From Ectocarpus siliculosus (Eukaryota > Sar > Phaeophyceae > Ectocarpales > Ectocarpaceae): 46,011 nucleotides of DNA. The stretch spans positions 6,404 through 52,414 of the forward strand of contig FN649755.1 of the NCBI GenBank assembly GCA_000310025.1. Direction: 5' to 3'. Both the position numbers and the translations under genes were made by a program. Shown piece after piece: positions 1 to 12,000 of this stretch (position 1 is its first letter; the number at the start of each line of letters is the position of its first letter). Under the pieces are notes generated by a model that was not told where the DNA came from, ran no database searches, and worked only from the letters and a program-made list of their open reading frames with translations.

Positions 1-462
1 ACCAAGAATCAAAGATATCACCAAAAACACACTATCAGTGCGGCGGTTGTTGTGTTCAACCGTTCACCGCACAATTATAAAATTCGCAGAAGTCACTAGC
101 GAGTAGTGAACGGAGTCAAAGGCTTCTTTCGAGCGATTAGAGACGAATGTAGCAGTCGTCTTATAGGGTGTACGTCTGTTGGACGTCTTTGATTCTTGTT
201 TTTTTGTGTGAGGTCGCGTGGGTGGTGACGATGAATACATACGTCGCTCACCGCTTGACCAAGTCCTTGAATCCGTCCATTCCTTCTGGGTGACTTCTGC
301 GAAGGTATCCGTTGTGCAGTTGACGGTTGAATACAAACGGTTTTTCTTCAACTGCACAATGGACGCGTTCGTGGAAGTCACTAGGGAGTAATGAACGGAA
401 CCAAAGGCTTCTTCAAAGTGGAGAGAGTCGTATGTATTCATCGTCTCCGCCCATGCAACCTT
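1..462. repeat. Repeat D, copy 1
   Basis: This segment is repeated almost base for base, in direct orientation, at 848-1309. The start of the unit resembles the sequence just after the second copy, so the pair may be what is left of a tandem array. The minus strand stays open through most of both copies, and within that reading two related blocks (around EAFGSVHYSLVTS and EAFDSVHYSLVTS) show that the unit is built from smaller internal duplications. No protein family was recognised. Confidence 0.8.
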
Positions 463-682
463 TTTTTTCTCTCTTTTTCTGTGCCAGATGGCCTTGTCTC
501 TGCTTGCGTTGTGAAGTACCAAGATTGAACCAAGGGGGTGTACCTCTTTCTCTCCGGCCCATGATAGATAGTGACTGCTAGTCTCAGTTGATACCTCGCA
601 TAGCGCGAAGAGGGAGTGGAGGATTCCAGAATATCTGTCGTTGATTTCTATTGACTTGCGGACCCCTCGGGGCCAGTTTATT

Positions 683-806
683 TGAGTGTACCTTTTTAGG
701 GTAAGTTAACCTGTGACCACGGGAATCGACCGCGTCGAGTGTTGGATCAGTACGGACATACGAAGGTACTGGGTAGAGAGAGATCGGAACGGTTTTTAAT
801 GTGAAG

Positions 807-837
<31 letters not shown>

Positions 838-838
838 C
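683..838 (+). mobile_element. SINE-like element C, copy 1
   Basis: A body of about 125 bp starts near GTGTACCTTTTTAGGGTAAG, passes through a GATCGGAACGGTTTTTAATG segment and ends in a run of AAC triplets. The same body and tail order recurs at 3284, 7676 (-), 16031, 22017 (-), 44417 (-) and 45741. A fixed body, a simple-repeat 3' tail and copies on both strands fit a SINE or another short non-LTR retroelement. No clear tRNA-type A/B boxes were identified, so the class is inferred. Confidence 0.6.
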
Positions 839-847
839 CTCCCCAAA

Positions 848-1309
848 TCCAAGAATGAATGGCATCCACCAACAACACACTACCAGTGCGGCGGTTGTTG
901 TGTTCAACCGTTCACCGCACAATGATAAAATTCGCAGAAGTCACTAGCGAGTAGTGGACGGAGTCAAAGGCTTCTTTCGAGCGATTAGAGACGAATGTAG
1001 CAGTCGTCTTATAGAGTGTACGTCTGTTGGACGTCTTTGATTCTTGTTTTTTTGTGTGAGGTCGCGTAGGTGGTGACGATGAATACATACGTCGCTCACC
1101 GCTTGACCAAGTCCTTGAATCCGTCCATTCCTTCTGGGTGACTTCTACAAAGGTATCCGTTGTGCAGTTGACGGTTGAATACAAACGGTTTTTCTTCAAC
1201 TGCACAATGGACACGTTCGTGGAAGTCACCAGGGAGTAATGAACGGAACCAAAGGCTTCTTCAAAGTGGAGAGAGTCGTATGTATTAATCGGCACCACCC
1301 ATGCAACCT
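848..1309. repeat. Repeat D, copy 2
   Basis: Direct repeat of 1-462 with only scattered substitutions. Element C lies between the two copies. The right end runs into a CCTCCCCAAATCCAAGAATC segment that also precedes this copy. Confidence 0.8.
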
Positions 1310-1839
1310 CCCCAAATCCAAGAATCAAAGATATCCACCAAGAATACACTATACATCATTGCTTTGGTACTTGTATCCAAACTTGAACTGCAAAATGGGT
1401 ACATTCACAGAATTTTGCGTTCCCCAAAACGGAATAACTCAAAACCAAAGTAGAGGCGTGTCCCAATGTTTTTGTTTTTGTTTCGGGTGTTTTTCTGTAT
1501 ATTGATAAGGAAACACTATGTAGGTCTGCAAATATATTCATTTTGGAGATCACCGACTCTTGAAGCGTCACCGGCACCTTGATCGTTACATCGACACTGG
1601 AGCGTTACACGACCCTTGAACACTGCACACCTCTCAAGATGCCACATGGTTCTTGACGAACATCTCTCCGCTCACCTCGATATCGAAAGACATGACATGA
1701 TACGACCCTTACGCATGATTCAACCCTTAAGCACATCTACTTTCTTACGCATGATATGCGAATCTTTCGTTTGATCCGTATTTACACGATTCTTCGCATG
1801 GTATCTATTGTTGGCGGATATCGAGGTGGTCATGTGGCG

Positions 1840-2440
1840 GAGACTATGAATACATTCGTTTGTTTCGACTTGAAGAAGCCTTTTACTCTGGTGATTACTT
1901 CCTGGGTGACTTCGAAAGTGTACGTATCCAGTATGCACTTCACGGATGATCCACATGGCTACAAATTCGTTCGCTCACCGTTGAAGAAGCCCTTGGCTAC
2001 GATAGCGGAGCCCCGAGATTACTACGGTTGACATCTAATATGCACTTCACGGATGAACAAAAATGGAAATGCATACGTCTGTCGCCACTTGAAGAAGCCT
2101 TTGACTCAGTTTGTGAAGACATGACAAGTTTCTACAAGCTGTATCCATTCTGCAGTTCATGGCTGAATGAAACTCGTCAACAGTGCACTGCACTACGGGT
2201 GGATTCGTAGCTTTGTTTTAGGGCGTGGTTGAGTTTTGTAGTGAATTCGAACGTCTCTCACCATTCGTAGAAGCCACTGACCTCGTTAATCAAGCCCTGA
2301 GAAATTTCTAGAAGTGACCCATTATGCAGTTCGCGACTGTTCAGCCGTGCTCTACACAACGGATACTTTCGTAGAAGTTTGTCCAGACCTTGGTTGATAA
2401 AGTCTTCGGCTTCTTCGAGGTGTGAGAGACGTGTGCACCG
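1840..2440. repeat. Diverged relatives of repeat D
   Basis: Several blocks resemble pieces of repeat D: a CTTGAAGAAGCCTTTGACTC-like block followed by a GTGACTTC block, at about 1868, 1980, 2088 and, in altered form, 2250-2440. They are strongly diverged and have no continuous reading frame, so I read them as an old tandem array. The rest of 1310-3066 shows no gene. Confidence 0.5.
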
Positions 2441-2655
2441 TAAACGACACAAGATAACACACCAGCTGGACCGATTTTCAAATCTCGATTTCTCAACGAC
2501 AGAAAGAGTCACAGCACCGTAAACGGTGGCGTTGAAGCTGTCTTGTCGTGAGCTTTCCGAAAATATATTGTTTCATTTATGCCTCCTCTTCGTCATAGCG
2601 TAATCGAGCTTTGAAAAATCGTCCAGGGGGTGTGTTATCTTGTGCCATAAAATCT
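2440..2655. mobile_element. MITE family A copy
   Basis: The left end GACACAAGATAACACACC and the right end GGGGGTGTGTTATCTTGTG are inverted repeats. Matching GACCGATTTTCAAA and TTTGAAAAATCGTCC blocks follow inward, giving terminal inverted repeats of about 50 bp around an unrelated centre. No coding capacity. Confidence 0.8.
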
Positions 2656-3066
2656 TCCCCACCACATGACCTCCCCAAACCGAAGAATTTTAGAAAATGT
2701 GTAACAATAAATAGAAAACATGCTCGTCTTGCCAAACACTAAACACACTCTTAACTAGTGTCCTATAAGTGGCACTAAACACACTCTTATTCGGTATCCC
2801 GTACGTGTAATTCCGTAAGGATGCGAGAGAACGCATGGTTCGCACGTACCGATGATATCGCACACCCCGTACATGTTGTGTGCCCCCCGTGGTTCGGACG
2901 TCTTAGCCAAGGCTCTACTACTGCGCTAGGGCTCAATACACTTACAACATTTATTTGACACCGGTGCAAATATATATTTTATTTTTTTGTTTCAAAAACT
3001 GAAAAATGTATTGGGAAACCGTGGGTTTGTGTTTCGTTCGTTTCAACCAAGGTCCGTACGTCTCAG

Positions 3067-6000
3067 CTGGAGTCTGTGAAGCGCCAGCCAATGAGCGAGG
3101 CCGTTTTCGTCCATCTGGACAGGGGAGAGCTCACGGGGTCGACCGGGATGGACCCTGTCCCTGACATCTGTGACGGTGAGATAAAAAGGCCCTCCCACAC
3201 CGTCTTCCCGCGTTTCGCCGGCCGGGCGCCAGCCCCGGCGGCACCTCCCGCTGCAGCAGAGGAGCCGGCCGCGGCCTGGTATTTTAGTATACCTTTTTAG
3301 GGTAAGTTAGCCTGTGAACACGGGGATCGACAACGTCAAGTGTCAGACCAGTACGGACAGATGAAGGTACTGGAGAGAGACCGGAACGGTGTCAATGTGA
3401 AGACACCAACAACAAAACAAAACGGACAGATGAAGGGCTGGGTCGAGAGATCGGAACGGTTTTTATTCTGAAGACGCCAACAACTACATTGTGGAGGGTG
3501 TTCTAGTGTGAGGAGGTAACCTAACCGCATGATGATGTGTTGCCATGGTTGTTTTGGCGTCGCCAGACGCTTTGTTTTGGGCATCCCCTGAGCATTTCTT
3601 CCAGTAGTGAAGGGAAACCTGATACCTTTGCGTCCTCATGCCGCCGGTCACGATTGTTTTGCTGGAGTACAAGGCCCGGCACTTTCTTTTTTTTTGTCTT
3701 CCCTTCAAATCAGTGCTCAAGGCGTTTGTGCCGTTTTGCTCCAACCCGTGGTCACACAGGAGGGTTCCTCTCCCTCCTACCCAACCCACCCCTCCTGCGG
3801 TACTTTGTCGTCGATACAATTTAACGCGAGAAGAGTGCAGCACTCTCTTCCTTCTGTGTACACCCTATTGCAATCCAATATTGTCGCTTTTCCCTCTGCT
3901 TTTTGTGTTTTAAGGTAAGGACAACAACATATTTTCAGATTTTCGGGAGAAAAATATGATGTGGGTGGTTTTATATTTAATTTATTTATTTTTGGGTTTT
4001 TCAAGGACAAGCCAACCCTCTGTCGCACGTCAATTCTAGGCATCATTTGAGAGTGTTAACGTTCTGCGTGCCTGCCGTGTGACGCCTGTCATCATGCACC
4101 CTGTTTTGCAGGAGTAAAGGAGCACCTGGCTTCGGCGACCCAGAAGCTAGACAGAGCCCTCGGGAAGCTGGCCCTCCTTACCCGTGGCAACAAAGACGGC
4201 GGTGACAGAGGGTGAGACAGAAGAATAGGACTGCCACCGCAATAAAAATGTATGCTCTGCGTTTTTTCGATGCAATGGTTGGTACATTTATGTATTTCAA
4301 CAAAACCAATACTGGTGGTAATTAGCTGCACTTGGACTTCCTGCTGCCGGTATCAAGTTTCACAGAACCCTCTTACGGTTTTGATTGTCAAGACCTCAGG
4401 GACAACGTCGGGTTCCTCCCTGTTTTGTCCTTACCCGTCGGTTGTCAGGATGATGCACCATACGTCTGAGTAGGTCTTCATTTTTTTTTTTTGCGATTGG
4501 CTAAAATAGGCCACGAGGCGAGCGTATCTACTAAAAAGGAATGACGGGGATGGTATCAACGTCGTCTTTCTGTTGTTGGGATGATGTATCACACGTCTGA
4601 CCAGGCGTTTGTTTTTTTCCCCGTTTTTGTTTTCACCTTGCTAATTCTTGTCTGGTTAACCAGGCCTCGAGACGAGCGCGTCGGTTCAAAAGGCATGACG
4701 AAGGACGGCATCAACGACACGGCAAGCACCCTTTTCGCCGAGGTCAAGGCGATATTCTCCAAAGCCAAAAAGCAACGACCAGCCGGAGGAAGCGGGTGAG
4801 CTATTGTTTTGCTCTTCTCCGTTGTTTTCGCTCTTTTTTTGTGATTCGTTTGTTTCTCTTTGGTGAATCCTAGCCCTCTCTTGAACAACGATTCCCAGAT
4901 CAGAAGGAGGGGCGGTGATAAGGATTGGCCAGGTTTGGGGGCGGACTTTCTACAATCTCGTGTTGCTTTCGATTGAAGTGAGGCTGTACCCTATTATCGC
5001 ATTCCATGCTCGTGGCAAAACCCGTATTAGTGAGATGGTGACCCTATTCCATCCTCGCATTTGTTGTAGTGTGCTAGAATAGACCCTCATTTTTTTGTTT
5101 TTTCTTCGATATTCGCATTATGACCCGTACATCCTTCACGATTCATAACACTCCACCCCGCCCCCCTTCATGTTATCTGTTGTCGGTAGTGGTGGGACCG
5201 TGCTGCCTATGTATCCCCCCACGTTTTGTAACACTCCGCCCCCTCAAATTTTGTTTTGTATTGCAGCGGTGAGATTGACCTCTATGTATCCTCGCATTTC
5301 ATGCAGTGGTAGCCCCGCCCTCATGAATTCATCTTGTCTGTTGTGGTGAAATGTTGACCCCTGTCCTCGCATTCATGCAGTGCTGCCCACGCCCTCGTGA
5401 TTGTTTTGTCTGTAGTGGTGAAATGTTGACCCCTGTCCTCGCATTTTTGCACGCACTCATCATTCATTTTGTCTGCCGTCTTGGGGATTGTGACCCGTAT
5501 GTATCCTCGTGTTCATGCAATGCTACCTGCGCTGTCATGAGTCATTTCGTCTTGTGGTGGTGAAATGTTGGCCCCTGTCCTCGCATTCATGCATCACTAC
5601 CCCCGTGTTTGGCTGTGTTTACAGGAATTGGATGGTGACCCCGATGCATCCTCCACGTTTCAGAACACTCGGCCCCCTCATGTATTAGATCGTTTTTGTA
5701 GCGGTTGGGATGGTGACACTTATGTATCCTCGCATTTCATGCAGTGTTGTCCCCGCCTTCAGGATTAATTTTTCTGTGCAGTGGTGAAATGTTGACCCCT
5801 GTCCTCGCATTCATGCGTCACTACCCCCGTGTTTGTTTTTGTATGCAGCAGTGGGATGGTGACCCCTGAGGACCACTCTCTGAGAGAAGCTCTCGTGGGT
5901 TTCAACATCGGGCTGTTCGGCGACCACCGGACTATCCTTAGGAGGCAGCCCGATGTATCCGTCAAGGTCGATCACGATTACTTCATAAGGTAAGGTGACT

Positions 6001-9000
6001 CTTTTCGACTCCCAACTTTCGTTGGTCCCTGGCATTGCACTTGACACTGTACGGAGAAACGTAGATCGTATAGTAAGTGCTTGGTGTTTAAGACTGTTGT
6101 TTATTAGGTACTGTTCGCGACTTGACTCCTTCATAAGGTAGCTGATCGCGGCTAGACTACTTCATGAAGGTAAAGTGACTGTTCACAACTACTCTCCTTC
6201 ATGTTGTATCTATTCGGCGCAGGACACATCCACAAAGTAACTAATCGCTGGTGGACACTTCATCAAGTAACTAATCGATTAGTTTCTTGATATCAAGTAA
6301 ATAATCGATTAGTGATGGAAGTGTCCAGCCGCGATCAAGTAACTAATCGATTAGTTACTTGATGAAGTGTCCACCCGCGATTAGTTACTTTGTGGATGAT
6401 CAAGTAACTAATCGATTAGTTACTTGATGAAGTGTCCAGCCGCGATAGGTTACTTTGTGGATGTGTCCTGCACCGAATAGTTACCATATGAAGGAATCTA
6501 GTCGTGAACAATCCCCTCGCCTTATGAAGTCGCGGCTGGACGACGTGATTTAGTACGTCGAGTGTTCACAACTATTTCATTGGTAAATGTTCATGACGAG
6601 ACTCCTTTATTTTGTTCTGCCTCGTGCTTTGTGACGATGAAGGTATCGTGAACAAAGGGGGGACTCGGAGGGAGTACTGCGCTTCCTGAAGGAGTTCACG
6701 CAGAGCCAGATGTTCCACATGCACATGATGCATGTCAAGGTCAGTACATCGAATCTGTCCGTGGGAAAATATCCCAACTCTTACGTATCATGAATATCCA
6801 AACTCCTTCTCTCACACATGGAAAGTAGAGTATTGTGTGGCGAGCGTTCTTAATTATTTTTTCATTTCACTCCCATTACCTTTTTCTTTCAAGTTTCTTT
6901 TTTTTTTTTTGCTGTGGGCAGGGCGTATTGAGATTGCACGTGGATGGTCGTGATGGCGGCGTTGCTTGTTTTTGGAGGTTCACTGTGTCGTCGGGATGTG
7001 GACTGCTCGGTATCTTTCCTTGAGCGAAGCGTCTGGGCGATGAACGATGCCCGCTAGCGACGAGAGATGCGAAGATTCGTGCGAAGCGGTGCTTGTGATC
7101 GGCAACCAGAAGGGCGTTGCTGCTGCTGCTGCTGCTGCTGCTGACCACCACGGCCGCTGTTCCTCCTGTGTGGCTGCCGCTGACCACTCCTACTGCTGCT
7201 GCTGCTGCTGCTGCTGTTCCTCCTGCTTCTGCCTGCCGATGCTGCTGCTCTCCATTCCGCCCTTTCCCGCACCCACGCCGCAGGACCGACTGCGCAACAA
7301 GCAGGACCCAAGCACCCCCAGCCCCAGGGAGGGAGCACCAGACCACCGCCACCACCCCTCCCCCGCGACCTTCCTGCGCGTTAGCGACCAGCTCACCCTC
7401 AGGGGCGGGTGGGGCGACGCGAGCGGGAACGGGGGGGGGGGCTTCGCGCCCGCCTCGGTCAAGAGGGCCCTGAGCAAGGTGTTGGCGGAGGCGTTGCCAG
7501 CCGGGTCCGGTGAGGTTTCCGATTGCGTACGATAGCACCCACCCAACCCCCCGCCCGGTTTTTCAGGCTCAAACATGCTCTTGTGTGGAATAAAGCATTG
7601 CAACGCTACCGCTGTAGTAGCATTTTGGCAAATGTTGGAAGTGGCAGCTGGTGTGTTGTCGTTCTTCGTTGCCTATGCTGTTGTCGTTGTTGTCTTCACA
7701 TTGAAACCGTTCCGATTTCTCTATCTAGTACCTTCATCTGTCCCGTGCTAGTCTAACACTTGACGCGGTCGATTCCCGTGGTCACAGGCTAACTTACCCC
7801 CAAGAAAGGCGTCCTCAGATAGAAAGGGTCCCGAAGGGTCCACAAGTCTGGTCGTGATCATAATTGTGTGTGTGTGTCGAGCTCGATTGTGTCCGTTGCG
7901 CCCTGAATATTGCGCACCAACGCCTGCTGTAGTATTTTTTGTCTGTTTCATCCGATTCTCTGCATTTTTTCTGTGAAATCAGAAAATTCAAGTGACTGCT
8001 GATGTCTTGTTGGTCCTGGCCATGTTTTATCTCTTTATGTTGGTCGTGGTTGCTTGGTAACACGGTTCTTCTCTCTCGACCCCACTCCGAAGGTACCACC
8101 TGTGGAAACGAAGATATTGCGTGCACTTGCCCGGAAAGGAAATCATAATCATTTCTCTTGCAGTTTGTGTAGCCGAATTTAACTTTATTTGATTTCTGTC
8201 TTGGGTAACATTTGGCTACAGGTTCCAATTCCTACGGTGACCCAACTTTGAACCCGAGGGCCCTCGCCGCGACGGCCAACGGCAACGCTTCCGCCAAGGA
8301 CATGGCCAAACTCAGGGCCGAGCTTTGCAGGTGAGAAGAATAAATGCGAGGTTGGCGTGGAGCTTTGACGGGTGGTACTTCCTGTAGCAAACGAGATTTT
8401 TTGGGCGCGATGGCTTGGGGATTAACACAAAAAGGGTCGATTGGCACACTTTTTCAGGGACTTTTTTTTTTTATCCGCTCTCGCGAGGTGGCGGAGGTGA
8501 GAGCGAAGGATAATGAATGATCACAGCTTTAGAGGGGGACGTGGGCGTACCTCAAGTGTTGCAGGCCTCAGCTTTTAGACCGATGGCCACGCGTCATCGA
8601 GAGGACGGAGCCAAGGCCCAAATGTTTCCTATCCTATCTATGTCAGGAGGGAGTGGGGGGGGATGTACTCGTAGTCATCCATGCCATAGTGGTTAGATAA
8701 TTGACCTCGCATTCCTACGGGACGGAGCACGCCGGATTGTCACCGGACCAGGCTCTTCAGGACGGAGGGGGGGTGGTACTGTATTTTGGGGGTCGAGATC
8801 AATGTTAATTATGCGTTGTGTTGACGGGACTGTACGACGACTGATTGTGCTGTGTTGCGCCTCTTTGCTGCTGTGCAGTGCTTTGGGTTGTTGACCTTTG
8901 TATATTTTTTGGCGTCGAGATGGATCATCAACCGATTCGTTCACTGTCCAAGCCCCCGCTACGCGAAACAGTCCGTCGCCATCGAGCGTCACATTTGTGG

Positions 9001-12000
9001 ACCATACGTGGGCTCCGCTAGACACGTTGACGAAGGGCCATATTCGCTCACCCCGCCGATGCATATCGGTGCTTTGCGTGATGCTGTGGGTTGTTGACCG
9101 TTGCGTTTTGCGGATCGAGGTCACTTTGGATTCTGCCTTGCGGTGGCCCGCTGCACCATTTGCTGCCGTGATGTCCTGCGGGCGGTTTCGCCGTTGTGTT
9201 AGGCAGATCGAGGTCAATTTCGATTTTTCGTTGTGTGGTGACCAGATACACCCTCTTGCTGCCGTTCTGTGGTGTGCTGCGGTGTGCTGTGGGTTGTTGA
9301 CCTCCGTTCCCGCAGGACTGCGAGAGAGTCCGCCAAGCTGAGCGGAATCATGCGTGTGGTGTGGGTGAGGCTGCTCGACTGCCGCGGCAACAAGTGAGGA
9401 TTGTGTCTCGCACACGACACGATATCATACCATACACTACTTATATTTAGTACGATATCATACCATACACTTCTTAATAGGATGTGATATCATTCCATAC
9501 ACTACTTAATAGGATACGATATCATTCCATACACTACCTAATAGTATATGATATCATTCTACGCTTCTTGTTAGTGTACCTACTTGTTTTGATACGACAT
9601 AATACAAGTACTTGTTAGGAACCGATATTTTACCGTACACTACATTTTCCCTTCCAGCCTTCAGAGGGTGGTGACGCGCACACGATGCGATACGATAATT
9701 CGTACGCCTTTTTTCTTTCAGCCTTACGATGGAGGTGAGGCACATTCCCCCCGCAATTCCAGTCCCGTATTTGGGTGCCCGCACGGCATCGGATGCCCAA
9801 GACTGCTCGAAGCCCTCGGCCTAATTATTATTTCCCACAATGACAATCCCGTTCATAGGTGGCCGCACGCCATGGAAGACCTGAGGCTGCTGAAAGCCCT
9901 CAACATAACTACAATTTTCCCACCATGCCAATCTCGTTCATAGGTGGCCGCACGCCATGGAAGGCCTGAGGCTGCTGAAGGCCCTCCTCCTGTCCGGACC
10001 AGCGGGGTGTGTCGCCGACGCTCTCAACCACGTGCCCCTCATCCGGCGGTGCGCGCAGTACCCCAAGGGATGGGAGGATACGGGAGTGGTGGGGGGCGGG
10101 GGGGGGGATGCTGGGAAAGCGTCCCCGAGGATCCGGGCCATGGCTCGGGAGGCGAGTTTTTTTTGTGTGAAGCATCACCTCCTAGCTGTTGGGCACTGAG
10201 TATGCCCTAGGATCCGTGCCGTGGCCCGGGAGGCGTGTTGGTTTCTTGTGTCTTTCATCAAACTCTAGTTGTTGGATGCTGAATTGCCCTCGGATCGGGG
10301 CCATGGCTCGGAAGGCGAGTTTTTTTTTGTGTGTCGTACACGTTCCAGCTGTTCGGTACTGCGTTTTCGCTTTCTCTCTTTTTGTGTACACCGACTGCGC
10401 TAGAAAATGCGCCATCATCCTGAGACCAGACCAGTATTTGCTTGGCAAATTATTGGTGGTAGAATGGCTCGCCTGAGATCCAGGCCATGAAAAAGACGTC
10501 AGTCAGTCTTAGTGCGGTTGAGAACACAACACTTTTGTGTGTGTGTGTCATACACGATCTAGCTATTTGGTACTGCGTCGTCCATTGGTATAAACGTTTT
10601 TCAGTGCAATGTTGACGTTACTCTCTGGTGTACCTGTTTTTCTATTTTTTGGTCCACCCAACGGTCGCAGGTGGTGACGCTCGTGATGGACATGAAGAGG
10701 CTGGCCTTGCGCCGCGAAGCGGTAGCGAACCTCGAGCAGCGGGAGGCGGACAGGGCGGGGGGGCTCCCGGAGAAGATCAAGCTCCGTAGCCGGTAAGACC
10801 ATGGGCAACCGACTATACCCCGCGCCTTTGCCCCTCCGCAACAAAAAAAAAACAACCAAGCGCTTGACCAGTCGAAATGTTTACGCGCGCAGAATGTCGA
10901 AGATTTCTATGGACATCCATTCTAGGCGGAACAACCTGGCGGGACAGACATCTTTCGGCGAGTCCTCTAACCACACGCACCACAACGAACCGTCATTGTA
11001 TTACTATAACGACCGTACCGCACCGCACCGTACCGCACCGCACCGCACCGCACCGTGGACATCCCTGGATTATTAAGGTGCATGCCGGACTTCAGCACCT
11101 TCCACAACCTGGTGGGACAGGCATCTTTCGGCGACTCCTCTAACCACACGGGAGGCTTCGATAGCGGAGGCAATGTAACCAACGACGACGAGGTGGCGGC
11201 AGCCGTTACAGGGGCGCTGTTCTCGTCGAGAAGCAAGTCTTCAGTGGGGGGAAGCAGCGGTAAGTTCTTCCTCTTCTTTTTTATTTTTCTGCTGTGCCCT
11301 TTCTTGTCTTGGTGTTTTTTTTGTTTTTCTCCTCGAGAAGCAAGTCTTCAGTGGGGGGGAGCATCGGTGAGTTCTTCGTGCTTTTTTTTTGGGTGTTTCG
11401 AACCCTTACTTGTCTTGGTGTTTTTCTCTTTTTCTCCTCTAGAAGCAAGTCTTCAGTGGGGGGAAGCAGTGGTGAGTCTTGTTATTTCATCGCCGTGCCC
11501 CTTCATGTCTTGGTGTGCTTTTTCAGCCTGCTGTTCTCGTCGAGAAGCAAGTCTTCGCTGCGGTAAGTCTTCTATTTTTTGTTTTTTTCCGTTTTGAACT
11601 CTTTGTTGTCCTGATGGACTTTTCCTCGAGAACAAGTCGTGTGGAGCAGCGGTGAGTCTTCTTTCTTTTTTGCTAAATTGAGCCCTTTCTTGTATTGATG
11701 TGTTCTCTGGACCCCTGGAGGTGAGTGCGCTCCCGCTGCGTCTAACCTTTGGCCGGGTGTATTACCCCCCCCCCCGTAAAGTGCGTTCTCATGGCAAGGG
11801 TTCAGCAACCCTTCACTTTTATTTCAGGAGACTTGGATTGGTTTTCGCCGTTGGGTTATGTTTCGTCGCGATGTTGTTTTTCTTGTTTGGAGTAATTTTT
11901 CAACGACAAGGCACGCTGCTTGTGTTGTTATTGTTTGTTGCTGTTCTTGTTTTGTCACTCAAACTGACATCGTCATGATACAGCAGTATTGCGGAAGCAG

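Larger units (their letters stand above)
3067..7509 (+). other. DENN domain end (exons 1-6 of the fusion gene)
   Basis: Exon 3067-3175 carries SEAVFVHLDRGELTG, like the linker after the DENN core in Rab GEFs. Exon 5849-5989 encodes LREALVGFNIGLFGDHRTIL, matching the helix with an L-F-G pattern seen in downstream DENN (dDENN) segments. Exon 6643-6739 encodes RFLKEFTQSQMFHMHM, close to the F-L-x-x-F-x-x-x-Q-M-F motif near the end of the dDENN. Exon 7284-7509 continues in phase (DRLRNKQ) and then becomes a Pro/Gly-rich linker into the next domain. The upstream and core DENN parts are not in the window. GC-rich sequence at 3176-3278 is open after the chosen donor, so a longer first exon or an alternative form cannot be excluded. 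Confidence 0.72.
7450..10792 (+). other. ENTH/ANTH-like domain (exons 6-10 of the fusion gene)
   Basis: The spliced reading has the helix pattern of an ENTH domain: SVKRALSKVLAEAL, then AKLRAELCRTARESAKLSG, then IMRVVWVRLLDCRGNKW leading into MEGLRLLKALLLSG, then ALNHVPLIRRC, then IRAMARE joined to VVTLVMDMKRLALRREAV. Family members show I-M-x-x-x-W-x-R-L and G-K-x-W-R-H-V-x-K-A-L-x-L-L at these places, followed by V-R-x-K-A and L-L-x-D-x-x-x-L-R-x-E-R. The phosphoinositide-binding basic residues cannot be judged without an alignment. The domain ends in EKIKLRSR. Confidence 0.72.

Noticed and set aside
6211-6479. CRISPR-like spaced palindromic repeats
   Set aside because: The host is eukaryotic, the repeats are irregularly spaced and nested in an inverted repeat, and no cas genes are present; it is a foldback element.
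6876-7603. Long frames on both strands around the CTG repeats (up to 220 codons)
   Set aside because: They are shadows of triplet repeats and of the true exon 7284-7509.
8675-8760. tRNA-like stretch (CCATAGTGGTTAGATAATTG)
   Set aside because: It has an A-box-like look, but no convincing anticodon or T arm and no acceptor-stem pairing that I could find.
10801-11076. Plus-strand frame running through the CACCG repeats (HRTAPHRTAP)
   Set aside because: Its later part is the translation of a pentanucleotide repeat and meets a stop before the next exon; only its first part is used as an exon.
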